From the NCBI RefSeq assembly GCF_014202335.1, contig NZ_JACHGP010000006.1, forward strand, positions 1-64,000: DNA of 64,000 nucleotides, given 5' to 3'. The position numbers and the translations under genes were made by a program. Shown here piece after piece: positions 8,278 to 15,142 of the stretch. Under the pieces are notes generated by a model. That model was not told the DNA's origin and ran no database searches. It saw only the letters and a list, made by a program, of their open reading frames with translations. How positions within the stretch are numbered: the stretch's first letter is position 1; the number at the start of each line of letters is the position of its first letter. This stretch comes from Mycobacterium sp. AZCC_0083. Its GTDB lineage: Bacteria > Actinomycetota > Actinomycetes > Mycobacteriales > Mycobacteriaceae.

Positions 8278-9024
8278 TTACAGGCCCAGCTGGTCGGCAG
8301 CGATGGAGACGATCGGGCTGTCCACTGCCGGTAATCGGGCCTGCACATTGCCATCGAGATCAACGGCGCTGCCCACGATCTGGACGAACGGGGTTCCGAC
8401 GGGAAGGCCCTCGACGGGGACGCTCGAGGAATTGGTGGGGTGATCGGTCAGCAAGATCGCTCGCTTCTTGGCCAGACGCGTCCGGTCGATGGTGATTGGA
8501 TCGGGCGCCCGGGCCCCGGGCCAGAACAGCCATCGGTCGGGGTGTTCTTGGCGGCGGCACTCGGTAGCGAACCCGTGTGCCTCCGTGGCGTCAGCGGCGA
8601 ACGTCTCGTATTCCGGAAGGTCGATGCCGTAGTACTCCTCCCATTCCCCGTTGCGTTGGGACATCGGGGTTTTCAGATATCGGCGACCTGTTTCTCGTTC
8701 GATACCGAGTTCCACGAAGGGAGACCCATCCCGGAATTCGTGCGTCGTCTCGAAGCCGAGCACTCTGGGTGGGGCAGATGTCGTCGCCGTCTCGACGGGC
8801 TCAGCCACAGGACGGACCTCCGGTTCTGCCGAGCCTCCCGCGTCGCGCGGTTGCTTGCCCTTGTCGTCCCGACGGCGCTCCTCGTCGGTTCCGTGAAGTC
8901 GAAGGCCGAGTTGAACGATCCCCATGGCTACACCCATTACCAACGCAGCCAACACCGTGCCCACGACGAACGCGACCAGCGGGTAGTAGAACGTGGAGCC
9001 GTCCGCGTGCCAGGCGCGAATCAC
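8278..9024 (-). CDS. Unrecognised membrane-anchored protein inside the tRNA array
   Basis: A 248-residue protein with GTG start. One hydrophobic segment lies at about residues 13-42 (YYPLVAFVVGTVLAALVMG and on), followed by a basic and acidic linker and a soluble C-terminal domain containing FVELGIERETGRRYL and WEEYYGIDLPEYE. No family recognised. It starts 10 bp after the two-helix protein gene (9034-9216) and ends 11 bp before tRNA-Ser, so it is embedded in the array transcript. Its position suggests it came with the tRNA genes from a phage or plasmid. Function unknown. Confidence 0.72.
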   Translation of the reverse strand: MIRAWHADGSTFYYPLVAFVVGTVLAALVMGVAMGIVQLGLRLHGTDEERRRDDKGKQPRDAGGSAEPEVRPVAEPVETATTSAPPRVLGFETTHEFRDGSPFVELGIERETGRRYLKTPMSQRNGEWEEYYGIDLPEYETFAADATEAHGFATECRRQEHPDRWLFWPGARAPDPITIDRTRLAKKRAILLTDHPTNSSSVPVEGLPVGTPFVQIVGSAVDLDGNVQARLPAVDSPIVSIAADQLGL

Positions 9025-9033
9025 GGCGATGAC

Positions 9034-9216
9034 CTACACGGCTATCACCGACAGCGGTATCCCGACGACCGCCAGAACCACGCCGATGATTGCGATTCCC
9101 GGTGCGCCGCTGTCGCTGAGCATGAAACTCGTTGCGCCGAGATAAATGGACAACCACACCCCCCCGATCAGCACGATGAACAGGAGAACCGTCGCAATCG
9201 TGTCGAGAACCTGCAT
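9034..9216 (-). CDS. Small two-helix membrane protein inside the tRNA array
   Basis: A 60-residue, almost entirely hydrophobic protein. Two predicted membrane helices cover about residues 5-28 (IATVLLFIVLIGGVWLSI) and 38-59 (APGIAIIGVVLAVVGIPLSV). The ATG is preceded by AGGAAG on the minus strand at about 8 bases. It directly precedes the 248-residue membrane protein gene, suggesting a two-gene unit. No family recognised. Confidence 0.65.
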   Translation of the reverse strand: MQVLDTIATVLLFIVLIGGVWLSIYLGATSFMLSDSGAPGIAIIGVVLAVVGIPLSVIAV

Positions 9217-9239
9217 CGAGCCATTCTTCCTAATAGCCG

Positions 9240-9294
9240 CTCCGGAACAGCGCTCGACAGGCGGATACTCTCACCGACGGAGCTACGCAACATC
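9240..9294 (-). pseudogene. Truncated tRNA-Asp-like remnant
   Basis: Directly after the CCA of tRNA-Ile, the minus strand reads TAGCTCCGTCGGTGAGAG and then CGCCTGTCGAGCG. This matches a D-arm and an anticodon loop with GTC. The following bases do not form a T-arm and no acceptor stem pairs, so only the 5-prime half survives. Confidence 0.45.
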
Positions 9295-9372
9295 TGGTTG
9301 TCCGGGGAGGAATTGAACCTCCGGCCTCCGCCATATCAGAGCGGCGCTCTCAACCAACTGAGCTACCGGGCA
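9295..9372 (-). tRNA. tRNA-Ile (anticodon GAT)
   Basis: Anticodon stem CCGCT/GGCGG, loop CTGATAT (GAT), T-stem GGAGG/CCTCC. Acceptor TGCCCGG/CCGGACA has one C-A mismatch. CCA is encoded at 9295-9297. Confidence 0.9.
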
Positions 9373-9376
9373 CCGG

Positions 9377-9447
9377 CGCCCCGCGCGGGACTCGAACCCG
9401 CTCCGCCGCCTTGAAAGGGCAGAAGACAACCCATATCCGAACGGGAC
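9377..9447 (-). tRNA. tRNA-Glu (anticodon TTC)
   Basis: Acceptor GTCCCGT/GCGGGGC with two G-T pairs, D-stem GGAT/GTCT, anticodon stem CTGCC/GGCGG, loop CTTTCAA (TTC). T-stem GCGGG/CCCGC. CCA not encoded. The D-arm is AT-rich and unlike the usual actinobacterial tRNA-Glu. Confidence 0.85.
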
Positions 9448-9458
9448 TTGCTACTGCG

Positions 9459-9531
9459 CTGCCTCGTCAGGACTCGAACCTGAACTCCCCGGAACCAAAA
9501 TCCGGTGGGCTACCGATTACCCCACGAGGCA
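9459..9531 (-). tRNA. tRNA-Gln (anticodon TTG)
   Basis: Perfect acceptor TGCCTCG/CGAGGCA, anticodon stem CCGGA/TCCGG, loop TTTTGGT (TTG, reads CAA), T-stem TCAGG/CCTGA. CCA not encoded. Confidence 0.93.
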
Positions 9532-9583
9532 CGATGTTTCGCCGACGAACCATATTCGCCTCACACGCCGGGCATCTCCCAGG

Positions 9584-9655
9584 CTCCCCGGGCAGGAGTC
9601 GAACCTACAGTCGCGGATTAACAGTCCGCCGGTTTACCGGTTAACCGACCGGGGA
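9584..9655 (-). tRNA. tRNA-Asn (anticodon GTT)
   Basis: Perfect acceptor TCCCCGG/CCGGGGA, anticodon stem GCGGA/TCCGC, loop CTGTTAA (GTT), T-stem GTAGG/CCTGC. CCA not encoded. Confidence 0.93.
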
Positions 9656-9712
9656 TTGAAAGAGCAGGTGTGAGGGACCCGGCCGTGCTGCTGCCGGGCC
9701 CCTCGCAGCGGA

Positions 9713-10203
9713 TCAAATTCGCTCCAGCACAGGCGCATACCGGAATTTGTCGCGCTCCCTCGGCTCGAACGGCTCGCGGACCAGGGCCATCCTGGCTTCC
9801 TGCGGCGTCCGGTTGCCCTTGAGACCGTTACATGACTGGCACGCCGCCACCAGGTTGAACCACGTGTCGCCGCGGCCTCGTGAACGGGGCAGGAGGTGGT
9901 CCACGGTGTCGGCACGACCGACGCAGTAGGCGCAGGTGTGTCCGTCACGGCTCAACACCCCGTCGCGGGTGGCCCGGGTGTGCGGCTTGTAAGGGGTATA
10001 CGTATTTCCGCAGTGCGACCGATGCCGGCAACTCGATCACCAGTGACGGGCTGTGAACGTGCACGGCGGGGTTGCGCACGCCGATGACGTGCACCTCACG
10101 CCGCAAGATCAGCCGGACCGCCTGGTTGCCACGGAATCTGGGGAAGTGCGCGGTAGTCGGCGTTGTAGACCTCGACGTTGAGGTCAGGCGTCAGGATGGC
10201 CAT
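9713..10203 (-). pseudogene. HNH endonuclease gene with two compensable frameshifts
   Basis: An HNH nuclease of the type starting VYNADYRALP and ending with the zinc-finger/HNH core HTCAYCVGRADTVDHLLPRS and AACQSCNGLKGNR. Three frames must be joined: MAILTPDLNVEVYNADYRALP; NQAVRLILRREVHVIGVRN to LPASVALR; and TYTPYKPHTRATRDG to the stop. One surplus base in the G run at 10140-10143 and one in the T run at 10005-10007 explain both breaks; without them a 162-residue protein results. The ATG at 10203 has a strong AAAGGAGG site. HNH genes of this kind accompany tRNA clusters in mycobacteriophages. Either a dead gene or two sequencing indels. Confidence 0.78.
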
Positions 10204-10242
10204 GTCTGCGTACCTCCTTTCCGTATGTGCGGGTATGAAACA

Positions 10243-10319
10243 TGGTTGCGCGGACAGGATTTGAACCTGCGACTTCCGGGTTATGAGCCCGGCGGACTTC
10301 CGAACTGTCCTACCGCGCA
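10243..10319 (-). tRNA. tRNA-Met-type (anticodon CAT), initiator-like features
   Basis: Perfect acceptor TGCGCGG/CCGCGCA, anticodon stem CCGGG/CCCGG, loop CTCATAA (CAT), T-stem GCAGG/CCTGT. CCA encoded at 10243-10245. The three G-C pairs next to the anticodon loop and purine 11/pyrimidine 24 are typical of initiators, but the first pair is T1-A72 instead of the initiator mismatch. Could be elongator Met, or Ile2 if C34 is modified. Confidence 0.88.
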
Positions 10320-10349
10320 AGGTGTTTGGCGTGCCCCCGGGGAATGCGG

Positions 10350-10421
10350 TGCGCCGTGAGGGTTTCGATCCCCCGTCCCCGGATTAAGAATCCAGTGCTA
10401 TTCCAACTCAGCTAACGGCGC
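10350..10421 (-). tRNA. tRNA-Lys (anticodon CTT)
   Basis: Perfect acceptor GCGCCGT/ACGGCGC, anticodon stem CTGGA/TCCGG, loop TTCTTAA (CTT). The T-loop begins ATCGAAA instead of TTCGAAA. CCA not encoded. Confidence 0.88.
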
Positions 10422-10431
10422 CGGTGGTGTG

Positions 10432-10504
10432 TGGGCCGCCCGGGACTCGAACCCGGAACTCAAGGGTAAAAGCCGAGAGTGATACGCGATTTCACCAACG
10501 ACCC
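10432..10504 (-). tRNA. tRNA-Lys (anticodon TTT), irregular anticodon stem
   Basis: Acceptor GGGTCGT/GCGGCCC pairs with two G-T pairs; T-stem CCGGG/CCCGG is perfect. The loop CTTTTAC gives TTT. The anticodon stem CTCGG faces CCTTGAG: it pairs only if the two T are bulged out. Total length is normal. Possibly a degenerate gene. CCA not encoded. Confidence 0.7.
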
Positions 10505-10513
10505 GCTGTCGTG

Positions 10514-10599
10514 TACGTCCGGCAGGAGTCGAACCTGCACGCCCGACCACGGGCACCAGAGCCTGAATCCGGCACGTCTTCGAGTTCCGCCACGGACGC
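10514..10599 (-). tRNA. tRNA-Leu (anticodon CAG)
   Basis: Class II tRNA with variable arm GCCC/GGGC. Acceptor GCGTCCG/CGGACGT, anticodon stem CCGGA/TCTGG, loop TTCAGGC (CAG, reads CTG). T-arm identical to that of the neighbouring tRNA-Leu(CAA), suggesting tandem duplication. CCA not encoded. Confidence 0.9.
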
Positions 10600-10613
10600 G
10601 TGACGCGTCCAAG

Positions 10614-10701
10614 TGCGCTCGGCAGGAGTCGAACCTGCACGCCCAGACCGGGCATCCGGGTTTGAGCCGGACGCGTCTTCCATGCTTTCCGCCACGAGCG
10701 C
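10614..10701 (-). tRNA. tRNA-Leu (anticodon CAA)
   Basis: First gene of the array. Class II tRNA, perfect acceptor GCGCTCG/CGAGCGC, anticodon stem TCCGG/CCGGA, loop CTCAAAC (CAA, reads TTG), variable arm GCCC/GGGC. CCA not encoded. A TTGACA hexamer lies on the minus strand at 10727-10722, but the spacing to a good -10 is poor. Confidence 0.92.
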
Positions 10702-11266
10702 AGATGCCACCACTGTGTAGTTGTCAAAGTCCCGACTAGACAGCACTATTCGCCATCCAGTCCGCGTTGCACCAGATCTGTCCGGGTGTGTTGCTAGAAC
10801 GATGATGCTCCGCACATCGGCCCATGTAAACCGGGTATTTCAGTGGAAGTCGTTTAGCTGCACGGCAATTAGGTGCAAAGAACTACCGGAGCGTCAGACG
10901 ACGTTCCGAGCAGGGCCAACAGCAATGCTGAGAGATATATGAGATTTGTCTTCAGGCCCAAGCTTCCGGCCGGGGCGCTCGCCCACGAACGGGGCGGAAG
11001 CTTGGCGGAATGACCGGAAGCACCTGGGCTGCCTGTAGCTGCGCTCGGTGTTTTCCTTGATGGATGCGATGGTGCCTGCGCACGACAAAGCGGCCGTGGA
11101 TGCAAGGTGCATCCCGGCCTGCACGTAGTCGTCGTGCGTCGCGGACATGGATTCACGGTAACACCGCTGCCCGACACTCCTCTAGCAATAATCGGGGGGC
11201 TGCGTGGGTTCGCAGGGATCAGGGCCTTCGCTACCCTCGAGCAGCACCCACCAGAAGGAGACTCGC
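10702..11266. other. Region between the tRNA array and the SnoaL-like gene
   Basis: The left half is visibly less GC-rich than its surroundings, consistent with the border of an acquired segment. It should contain the promoter of the minus-strand array. The only plausible gene is the small minus-strand frame at 10894-11148, listed separately. No integrase or attachment-site repeat was recognised. Confidence 0.45.
10894..11148 (-). CDS. Possible small protein of unknown function
   Basis: An 84-residue frame starting MSATHDDYVQAGMHLASTAA. The N-terminal half looks like natural protein; the C-terminal half is Arg/Ser-rich and less convincing. There is no clear ribosome site. It may be a short gene beside the tRNA array or chance. 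Confidence 0.3.
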   Translation of the reverse strand: MSATHDDYVQAGMHLASTAALSCAGTIASIKENTERSYRQPRCFRSFRQASAPFVGERPGRKLGPEDKSHISLSIAVGPARNVV

Positions 11267-11710
11267 GTGAGCAACCCCGGTACCCCCAACGATGCGGCCA
11301 CCGAGGCGAAGGCCATCGTTCGTAGAAACACCGAGAAAGTCCAGGGCGAGGGGGATTTCGCCCTCTTCGACGAACTGTTCGCCGACGACTTCGTCGACCA
11401 CACGCCTCAGCCCGGAACGACTCCGGACAAAGCAGGTGTCCGCGTGCTCTACGCCCGGCTGCGTGACGCGTTCCCCGACTTCCGCCCGGAGATCCGCTGG
11501 CAGTCGGTCGAGGGCGACCTGGTCACGACCTACAAGATCTATCACGGCACCCATCTCGGGGACTTCCTCGGCGTCCCGCCCACCGGCCGAGCGATCCAGT
11601 TCGAAACCGTCGACGCCATGCGAGTGCGCGACGGCAAGATCAGCGAGCACTGGGGAGTCGCCAACCTCTACTCCGTCCTGCAACAACTCGGACGACTGCC
11701 AGGCGCGTAG
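11267..11710 (+). CDS. SnoaL-like polyketide cyclase family protein
   Basis: A 147-residue protein of the SnoaL/NTF2-like fold. Diagnostic parts are FDELFADDFVDHTP near the N-terminus, VRVLYARLRDAFPDFRPEI, and the C-terminal FETVDAMRVRDGKISEHWGV. The family includes cyclases, limonene epoxide hydrolase relatives and many proteins of unknown activity. The GTG start at 11267 follows AGAAGGAG; an upstream ATG at 11204 in frame lacks such a site. A strong terminator follows 27 bp after the stop. Confidence 0.85.
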   Translation: MSNPGTPNDAATEAKAIVRRNTEKVQGEGDFALFDELFADDFVDHTPQPGTTPDKAGVRVLYARLRDAFPDFRPEIRWQSVEGDLVTTYKIYHGTHLGDFLGVPPTGRAIQFETVDAMRVRDGKISEHWGVANLYSVLQQLGRLPGA

Positions 11711-11737
11711 TCGGCCGGCGCCTAGTCCAGCAATGAA

Positions 11738-11769
11738 AAAGAGGGGCACCCTGGCGGGTGCCCCTCTTT
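11738..11769. terminator. Bidirectional intrinsic terminator
   Basis: Perfect 14-bp stem AAAGAGGGGCACCC (11738-11751) and GGGTGCCCCTCTTT (11756-11769) with a 4-base loop, A-rich before and T-rich after. It lies between two convergent genes and can serve both. A near-identical hairpin occurs at 12249-12275. Confidence 0.9.
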
Positions 11770-11782
11770 GGTGTCGCTAGTG

Positions 11783-11989
11783 TCAGCGGCTCTGGTGAAC
11801 GGTGGTGTCCACCTGGGGCACGGTGACGGACGGGCCGATCTGGTCGAGCCACGTGTGGTGGTCGATGCCGGCGGAAATGGTGGTCGGCGACACCGGGCCA
11901 ACCGCAGCCTGGGCGGCGGGAGCGGCGAAGCCGAGAACGCCCGCAATCAGGCCGCTGGCGACGATGGTGGTGAATCCGAACTTCTTCAT
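11783..11989 (-). CDS. Small exported protein
   Basis: A 68-residue protein. The N-terminus MKKFGFTTIVASGLIAGVLG is a typical Sec signal peptide, with probable cleavage after AQA near residue 28, leaving about 40 residues ending TVPQVDTTVHQSR. No cysteine or membrane anchor follows. Short exported proteins of this style are common in mycobacteria and have no known function. The ATG is preceded by a purine-rich stretch (AGAAAGAAG). Confidence 0.8.
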   Translation of the reverse strand: MKKFGFTTIVASGLIAGVLGFAAPAAQAAVGPVSPTTISAGIDHHTWLDQIGPSVTVPQVDTTVHQSR

Positions 11990-12303
11990 GTGCGTGTACT
12001 TCTTTCTTCTCTCGGTGGGTCGATCCGTGTCCTGTGGGTCGCGGTTCGGAGCCCTTGTCGGCGGGTTTGGAATTTCCGAACCTGCCGTACTGGTACTTGA
12101 AACGCCAAGGTCAGGGGGTTAATTCCGCTGGCAGGATCTGATCGACACCTGGCAGCAATGACGTGTGAGGGCCGTTGGTTGAACACCAATAAGCGACGTA
12201 GATCACTTGTCTGGCAAGGAATATGGGCTCAATCCGGCCGAAATGAGAAGAGGGGCACCCGGTTCGGGTGCCTCTCCGGTGGTTCGGGGGCGTTCCGTGG
12301 ACG
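11990..12303. other. Intergenic region with a terminator
   Basis: Contains the promoter region of the small exported protein (reading leftwards) and, at 12249-12275, the terminator of the peptidase gene on the right. No further gene seen. Confidence 0.6.
12249..12275 (-). terminator. Terminator of the zinc peptidase gene
   Basis: Hairpin AGAGGGGCACCC and GGGTGCCTCT with a 5-base loop and a 2-base bulge. It lies 29 bp after the stop codon of the minus-strand peptidase. Its left arm repeats the left arm of the hairpin at 11738. Confidence 0.75.
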
Positions 12304-13755
12304 CTATTTGAAGCGCTTGTAGCAGAGGTCGCGGTCGCCGCCCAGGCCGGAGCGGTACGCCACGATGCGGGTGAAGCCGGCGGGCACCGTCTGACCGTCT
12401 GCGTTGCTGCCCGCCAGACCGTTGGTCAACAACCCGGCCACGGCTTCGTCCAGGTCTCCCGCGGTGAGCGTCAGACTCTTGCCGCTTGGCAGCTCGATCG
12501 GCTCGGCCATCGCCCGTTGCGCCACCCCGGTGAGGCACGCCGTCCGCATGGCGGCGACCGGCGTGTCGACGGGGTCACCGTTCTCGTGCTGCATGGCCAG
12601 GGCGTAGCGCGACGTCACGACCGACAGCGCAGTGTTGTCGCCCTGCAGCAGCACGTAGTTCGATTCGTCGGCGGCCTCACCGAGCTTCTTCAGCGATGGC
12701 AGGTCGACGGAGATGGTGTTGGTGTCGGGGCAGTAGGACACCGGCGGGCTGGGCTGCGCGTCTTTGCACGATTCGGTGTCGTAGGACAGCTTTGGCGCGT
12801 CACTCGGGTTGTAGACCTGGCCGAGGACCTCCATCAGGGTGTCGACGATGTCCTCGTCGATCTTCACCTGGCCGCTCTGCACGTCGCCGGTCTGGTCGAG
12901 TGGCAGCGCCATCGGCAGATCGCCGCGCCGTGCCTCGATCTCAGCGAGGTCGATCTTGGCGCACTCCGAGGCACCTGAGACGAATCCCATCTGGAAGGCG
13001 CTGACCCGGTCCAGCGCGGTGCCGTGGCCCTTCTCGAGCATCTCGGTGTCCTGGGGGCCAAGGATCGGGTCGCGCAGGGTGATCACCGCGGCCAGCACGT
13101 GGTTGAGACCGTCGCCCGTGCTCAGCGAGAACCGCGGAGACTGGCCCTCGGCGACCCAGCGGATGTAGGTCCCAGCGAAGCAGTCGGCCTGCTGCTCGCT
13201 GACGATGACGGAGGTGGAGTCGTCGACGATGCCCGCCATGTGCTGCACGGCGTGCCCGTACTCGTGAGCCATGAGGGCGGCGATCGAGACGTCGCCGAAG
13301 AACTGCCGCCCCGTCGGGACCATGACGGCCCTGTCCCACGCCATGGTCTTGCGGCTCGGGCAGTAGAACGCGTTGGGCTCCTGGTAGGTCTCCGTCCCGC
13401 ACACAGCCGGGCTGGACGGGTCATTCGAGTCGTAGGACACCAGGCGCTCGATCGGGGTGAACGTGCCGTCCAGCGAGGCGCTGTAGTTCTTCTCCCAGAA
13501 ATCGGCGACGTCGTTGACGGCCAGCAGTGTCAACCTGTCGATGTCCCCGCCGTCGGTGTCCTGCACGTCTCCGGTCGGTTGGGGTGCGTTGTCCCGGATG
13601 CCGCTTGGGCCGTCCTCGGCTGGCAGACCGCCGGCGCGGAACGGGTCGTAGAGGGTGGACACCGCGTGCCCCTGCGTGACGGTCGAGCATCCGGCGATGA
13701 GCAACCCCACGCACAAGGCGCTGACCGCCACCACCACTCTGCTGACTCGAATCAT
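12304..13755 (-). CDS. Lipoprotein, neutral zinc metallopeptidase family
   Basis: A 483-residue protein. The signal peptide ends in lipobox IAGC, with lipidated Cys23. The zinc motif HEYGH is at residues 164-168, and EQQADCFAG at 187-195 provides the third ligand region; this arrangement is that of the YpfJ-like putative neutral zinc metallopeptidases (PF04228). A C-terminal part of about 200 residues contains two Cys pairs. The ATG at 13755 is chosen because it gives the signal peptide. Substrate unknown. It is monocistronic, closed by the hairpin at 12249. Confidence 0.82.
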   Translation of the reverse strand: MIRVSRVVVAVSALCVGLLIAGCSTVTQGHAVSTLYDPFRAGGLPAEDGPSGIRDNAPQPTGDVQDTDGGDIDRLTLLAVNDVADFWEKNYSASLDGTFTPIERLVSYDSNDPSSPAVCGTETYQEPNAFYCPSRKTMAWDRAVMVPTGRQFFGDVSIAALMAHEYGHAVQHMAGIVDDSTSVIVSEQQADCFAGTYIRWVAEGQSPRFSLSTGDGLNHVLAAVITLRDPILGPQDTEMLEKGHGTALDRVSAFQMGFVSGASECAKIDLAEIEARRGDLPMALPLDQTGDVQSGQVKIDEDIVDTLMEVLGQVYNPSDAPKLSYDTESCKDAQPSPPVSYCPDTNTISVDLPSLKKLGEAADESNYVLLQGDNTALSVVTSRYALAMQHENGDPVDTPVAAMRTACLTGVAQRAMAEPIELPSGKSLTLTAGDLDEAVAGLLTNGLAGSNADGQTVPAGFTRIVAYRSGLGGDRDLCYKRFK

Positions 13756-14031
13756 GTCCTGACGATCTCGTGAAAGGGACCAGTGCGCAGAGGGTATCTC
13801 GCGGGGGTTGCGAGCGGGCCGCGTCGCGGCGTACCGGGGCCGCAACCGGGCCGGCTGGATACCCGAAACTTCCGCCGCCAAACCATGGCGACAGTGTTGC
13901 CCGGGCCACAGTTACGGCCTGAAAAGCCGCTCTTAACAGAGTATTAGACGCAGCTCCCCGACGCCTTAGATTTGCGCCCTACTTTCGGAATCGAGGTTCG
14001 CACCGAGCGGATCATCGAAATGAGGCTTCCC

Positions 14032-14460
14032 ATGACTACCACCTTCCGGTACGGAAACCCCGCCTTCGATTGCGATGGCGCTCAGATCCACGCGCATTGT
14101 CGTCAACTGGCCACCGTGGTCGGCGTCAGCGGCGCCATCCACCCGGACAACCTCGACCGCCTCACCGCGTATGCGAGCCGCTTCATCCTCGGTGACAAGC
14201 CCTTCGTGCTCGACCTTTCCGGAGTGCGTTCGCTTCGCGGCGACAGCGGTTCACTGCTGGACGCCGTCGACGAGCGCTGCGGCGCCACTGGTGTCGAGTG
14301 GGCACTGGTGGCGTGCGACGAAGTCGTCGACGCACTCGGCCTGACCGACGACGATCCGATCACCATCGCGAGCTCGCTGCCCATTGCGCTCAATCACTTC
14401 GCCGACGAGATCGGTGCCCGCCGCCGGTTGCTGCTGCCGATGCTCGGCAAGACCGCCTGA
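14032..14460 (+). CDS. STAS-domain protein
   Basis: A 142-residue protein with a STAS fold: an N-terminal strand containing VVGVSGAIHPDNLDRLTAY, then PFVLDLSGVRSLRGDSGSLL, which is the region that carries the phosphorylatable serine in anti-sigma factor antagonists, and WALVACDEVVDAL. Such proteins regulate sigma factors through partner switching or serve as signalling adaptors. The ATG at 14032 is preceded by GAGG at 7 bases. No kinase gene is adjacent. A second STAS gene lies at 18802-19239. Confidence 0.75.
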   Translation: MTTTFRYGNPAFDCDGAQIHAHCRQLATVVGVSGAIHPDNLDRLTAYASRFILGDKPFVLDLSGVRSLRGDSGSLLDAVDERCGATGVEWALVACDEVVDALGLTDDDPITIASSLPIALNHFADEIGARRRLLLPMLGKTA

Positions 14461-14466
14461 ACCCGA

Positions 14467-15060
14467 CTACGACAGCACGCCGCGCAAGACCAACAGGGCT
14501 AGTTCTCGCGCGGCGCGGTCGGTGTCCTTGACCCGGCGCACGCACACCGCGTACCAGGCGCCGCCGGCGATCACGTCCAGGACGGTGTCCGCGCTGACGA
14601 CCGACCGTGCCACGCCGTTGGCCACCTCGTCATCGAGCCTCGCGGCGAGCCGGCCGCGCACGGTGGCCTCGAGTCGGTCGCTGAGCACCCGGCGCATCCG
14701 GCGGTCCGAGCGAAGGTCGACGAGCAGGCCGGGTATCGACTCGCGCACCACGGGGTCGCCGTACATGGCGATGGCGCCATGGCAGAGCCGCGTGATCTCG
14801 GCGACGAAGTCGTCGGCGGGCACACCGGGGCCGACGTCGGGGAACGCCGCTTCGTGGACGAGCTGCGCCTTCGAACTCCACCTGCGGTAGATGGCAGGCC
14901 TGCTGACCCCGGCGGTGGTGGCGATGAGGTCGATGGTGGTCGCCGAGTATCCCCGCTCCACCAGCAGGCGACGGGTGGCCTCCAGCACCGCGGCGTCGAT
15001 CGACGGGTCTCGGCGCGACCCCTGGCGGCGGTGCCGCGGCGTCGCCGAACTCGTCTCCAC
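14467..15060 (-). CDS. TetR-family transcriptional regulator
   Basis: A 197-residue regulator. The N-terminal HTH covers about residues 20-65 (AAVLEATRRLLVERGYSATT, IATTAGVSRPAIYRRWSSK), followed by a helical ligand-binding domain. It is divergent from the molybdopterin oxidoreductase gene with about 80 bp between the starts, so it probably controls itself and that gene. Ligand unknown. Confidence 0.88.
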   Translation of the reverse strand: METSSATPRHRRQGSRRDPSIDAAVLEATRRLLVERGYSATTIDLIATTAGVSRPAIYRRWSSKAQLVHEAAFPDVGPGVPADDFVAEITRLCHGAIAMYGDPVVRESIPGLLVDLRSDRRMRRVLSDRLEATVRGRLAARLDDEVANGVARSVVSADTVLDVIAGGAWYAVCVRRVKDTDRAARELALLVLRGVLS

Positions 15061-15142
15061 GTTCGCTCCCTCAACCCTCGATTAGTCGTTACAGTGTGTC
15101 ACAACAAAGGCTCGTGTGGCGCAGGACGAGGGAGGCATTCGG

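Noticed and set aside
10432..10504. Reading the Lys tRNA loop as TTTTACC, giving anticodon TTA (ochre suppressor)
   Set aside because: That alignment needs a C-C pair and cytosine at position 37; TTT with a bulged stem is more plausible.
10514..10599. Reading the Leu tRNA loop as ATTCAGG, giving anticodon TCA (opal suppressor)
   Set aside because: Shifting the loop by one gives a full stem CCGGA/TCTGG and anticodon CAG, fitting the class II Leu shape.
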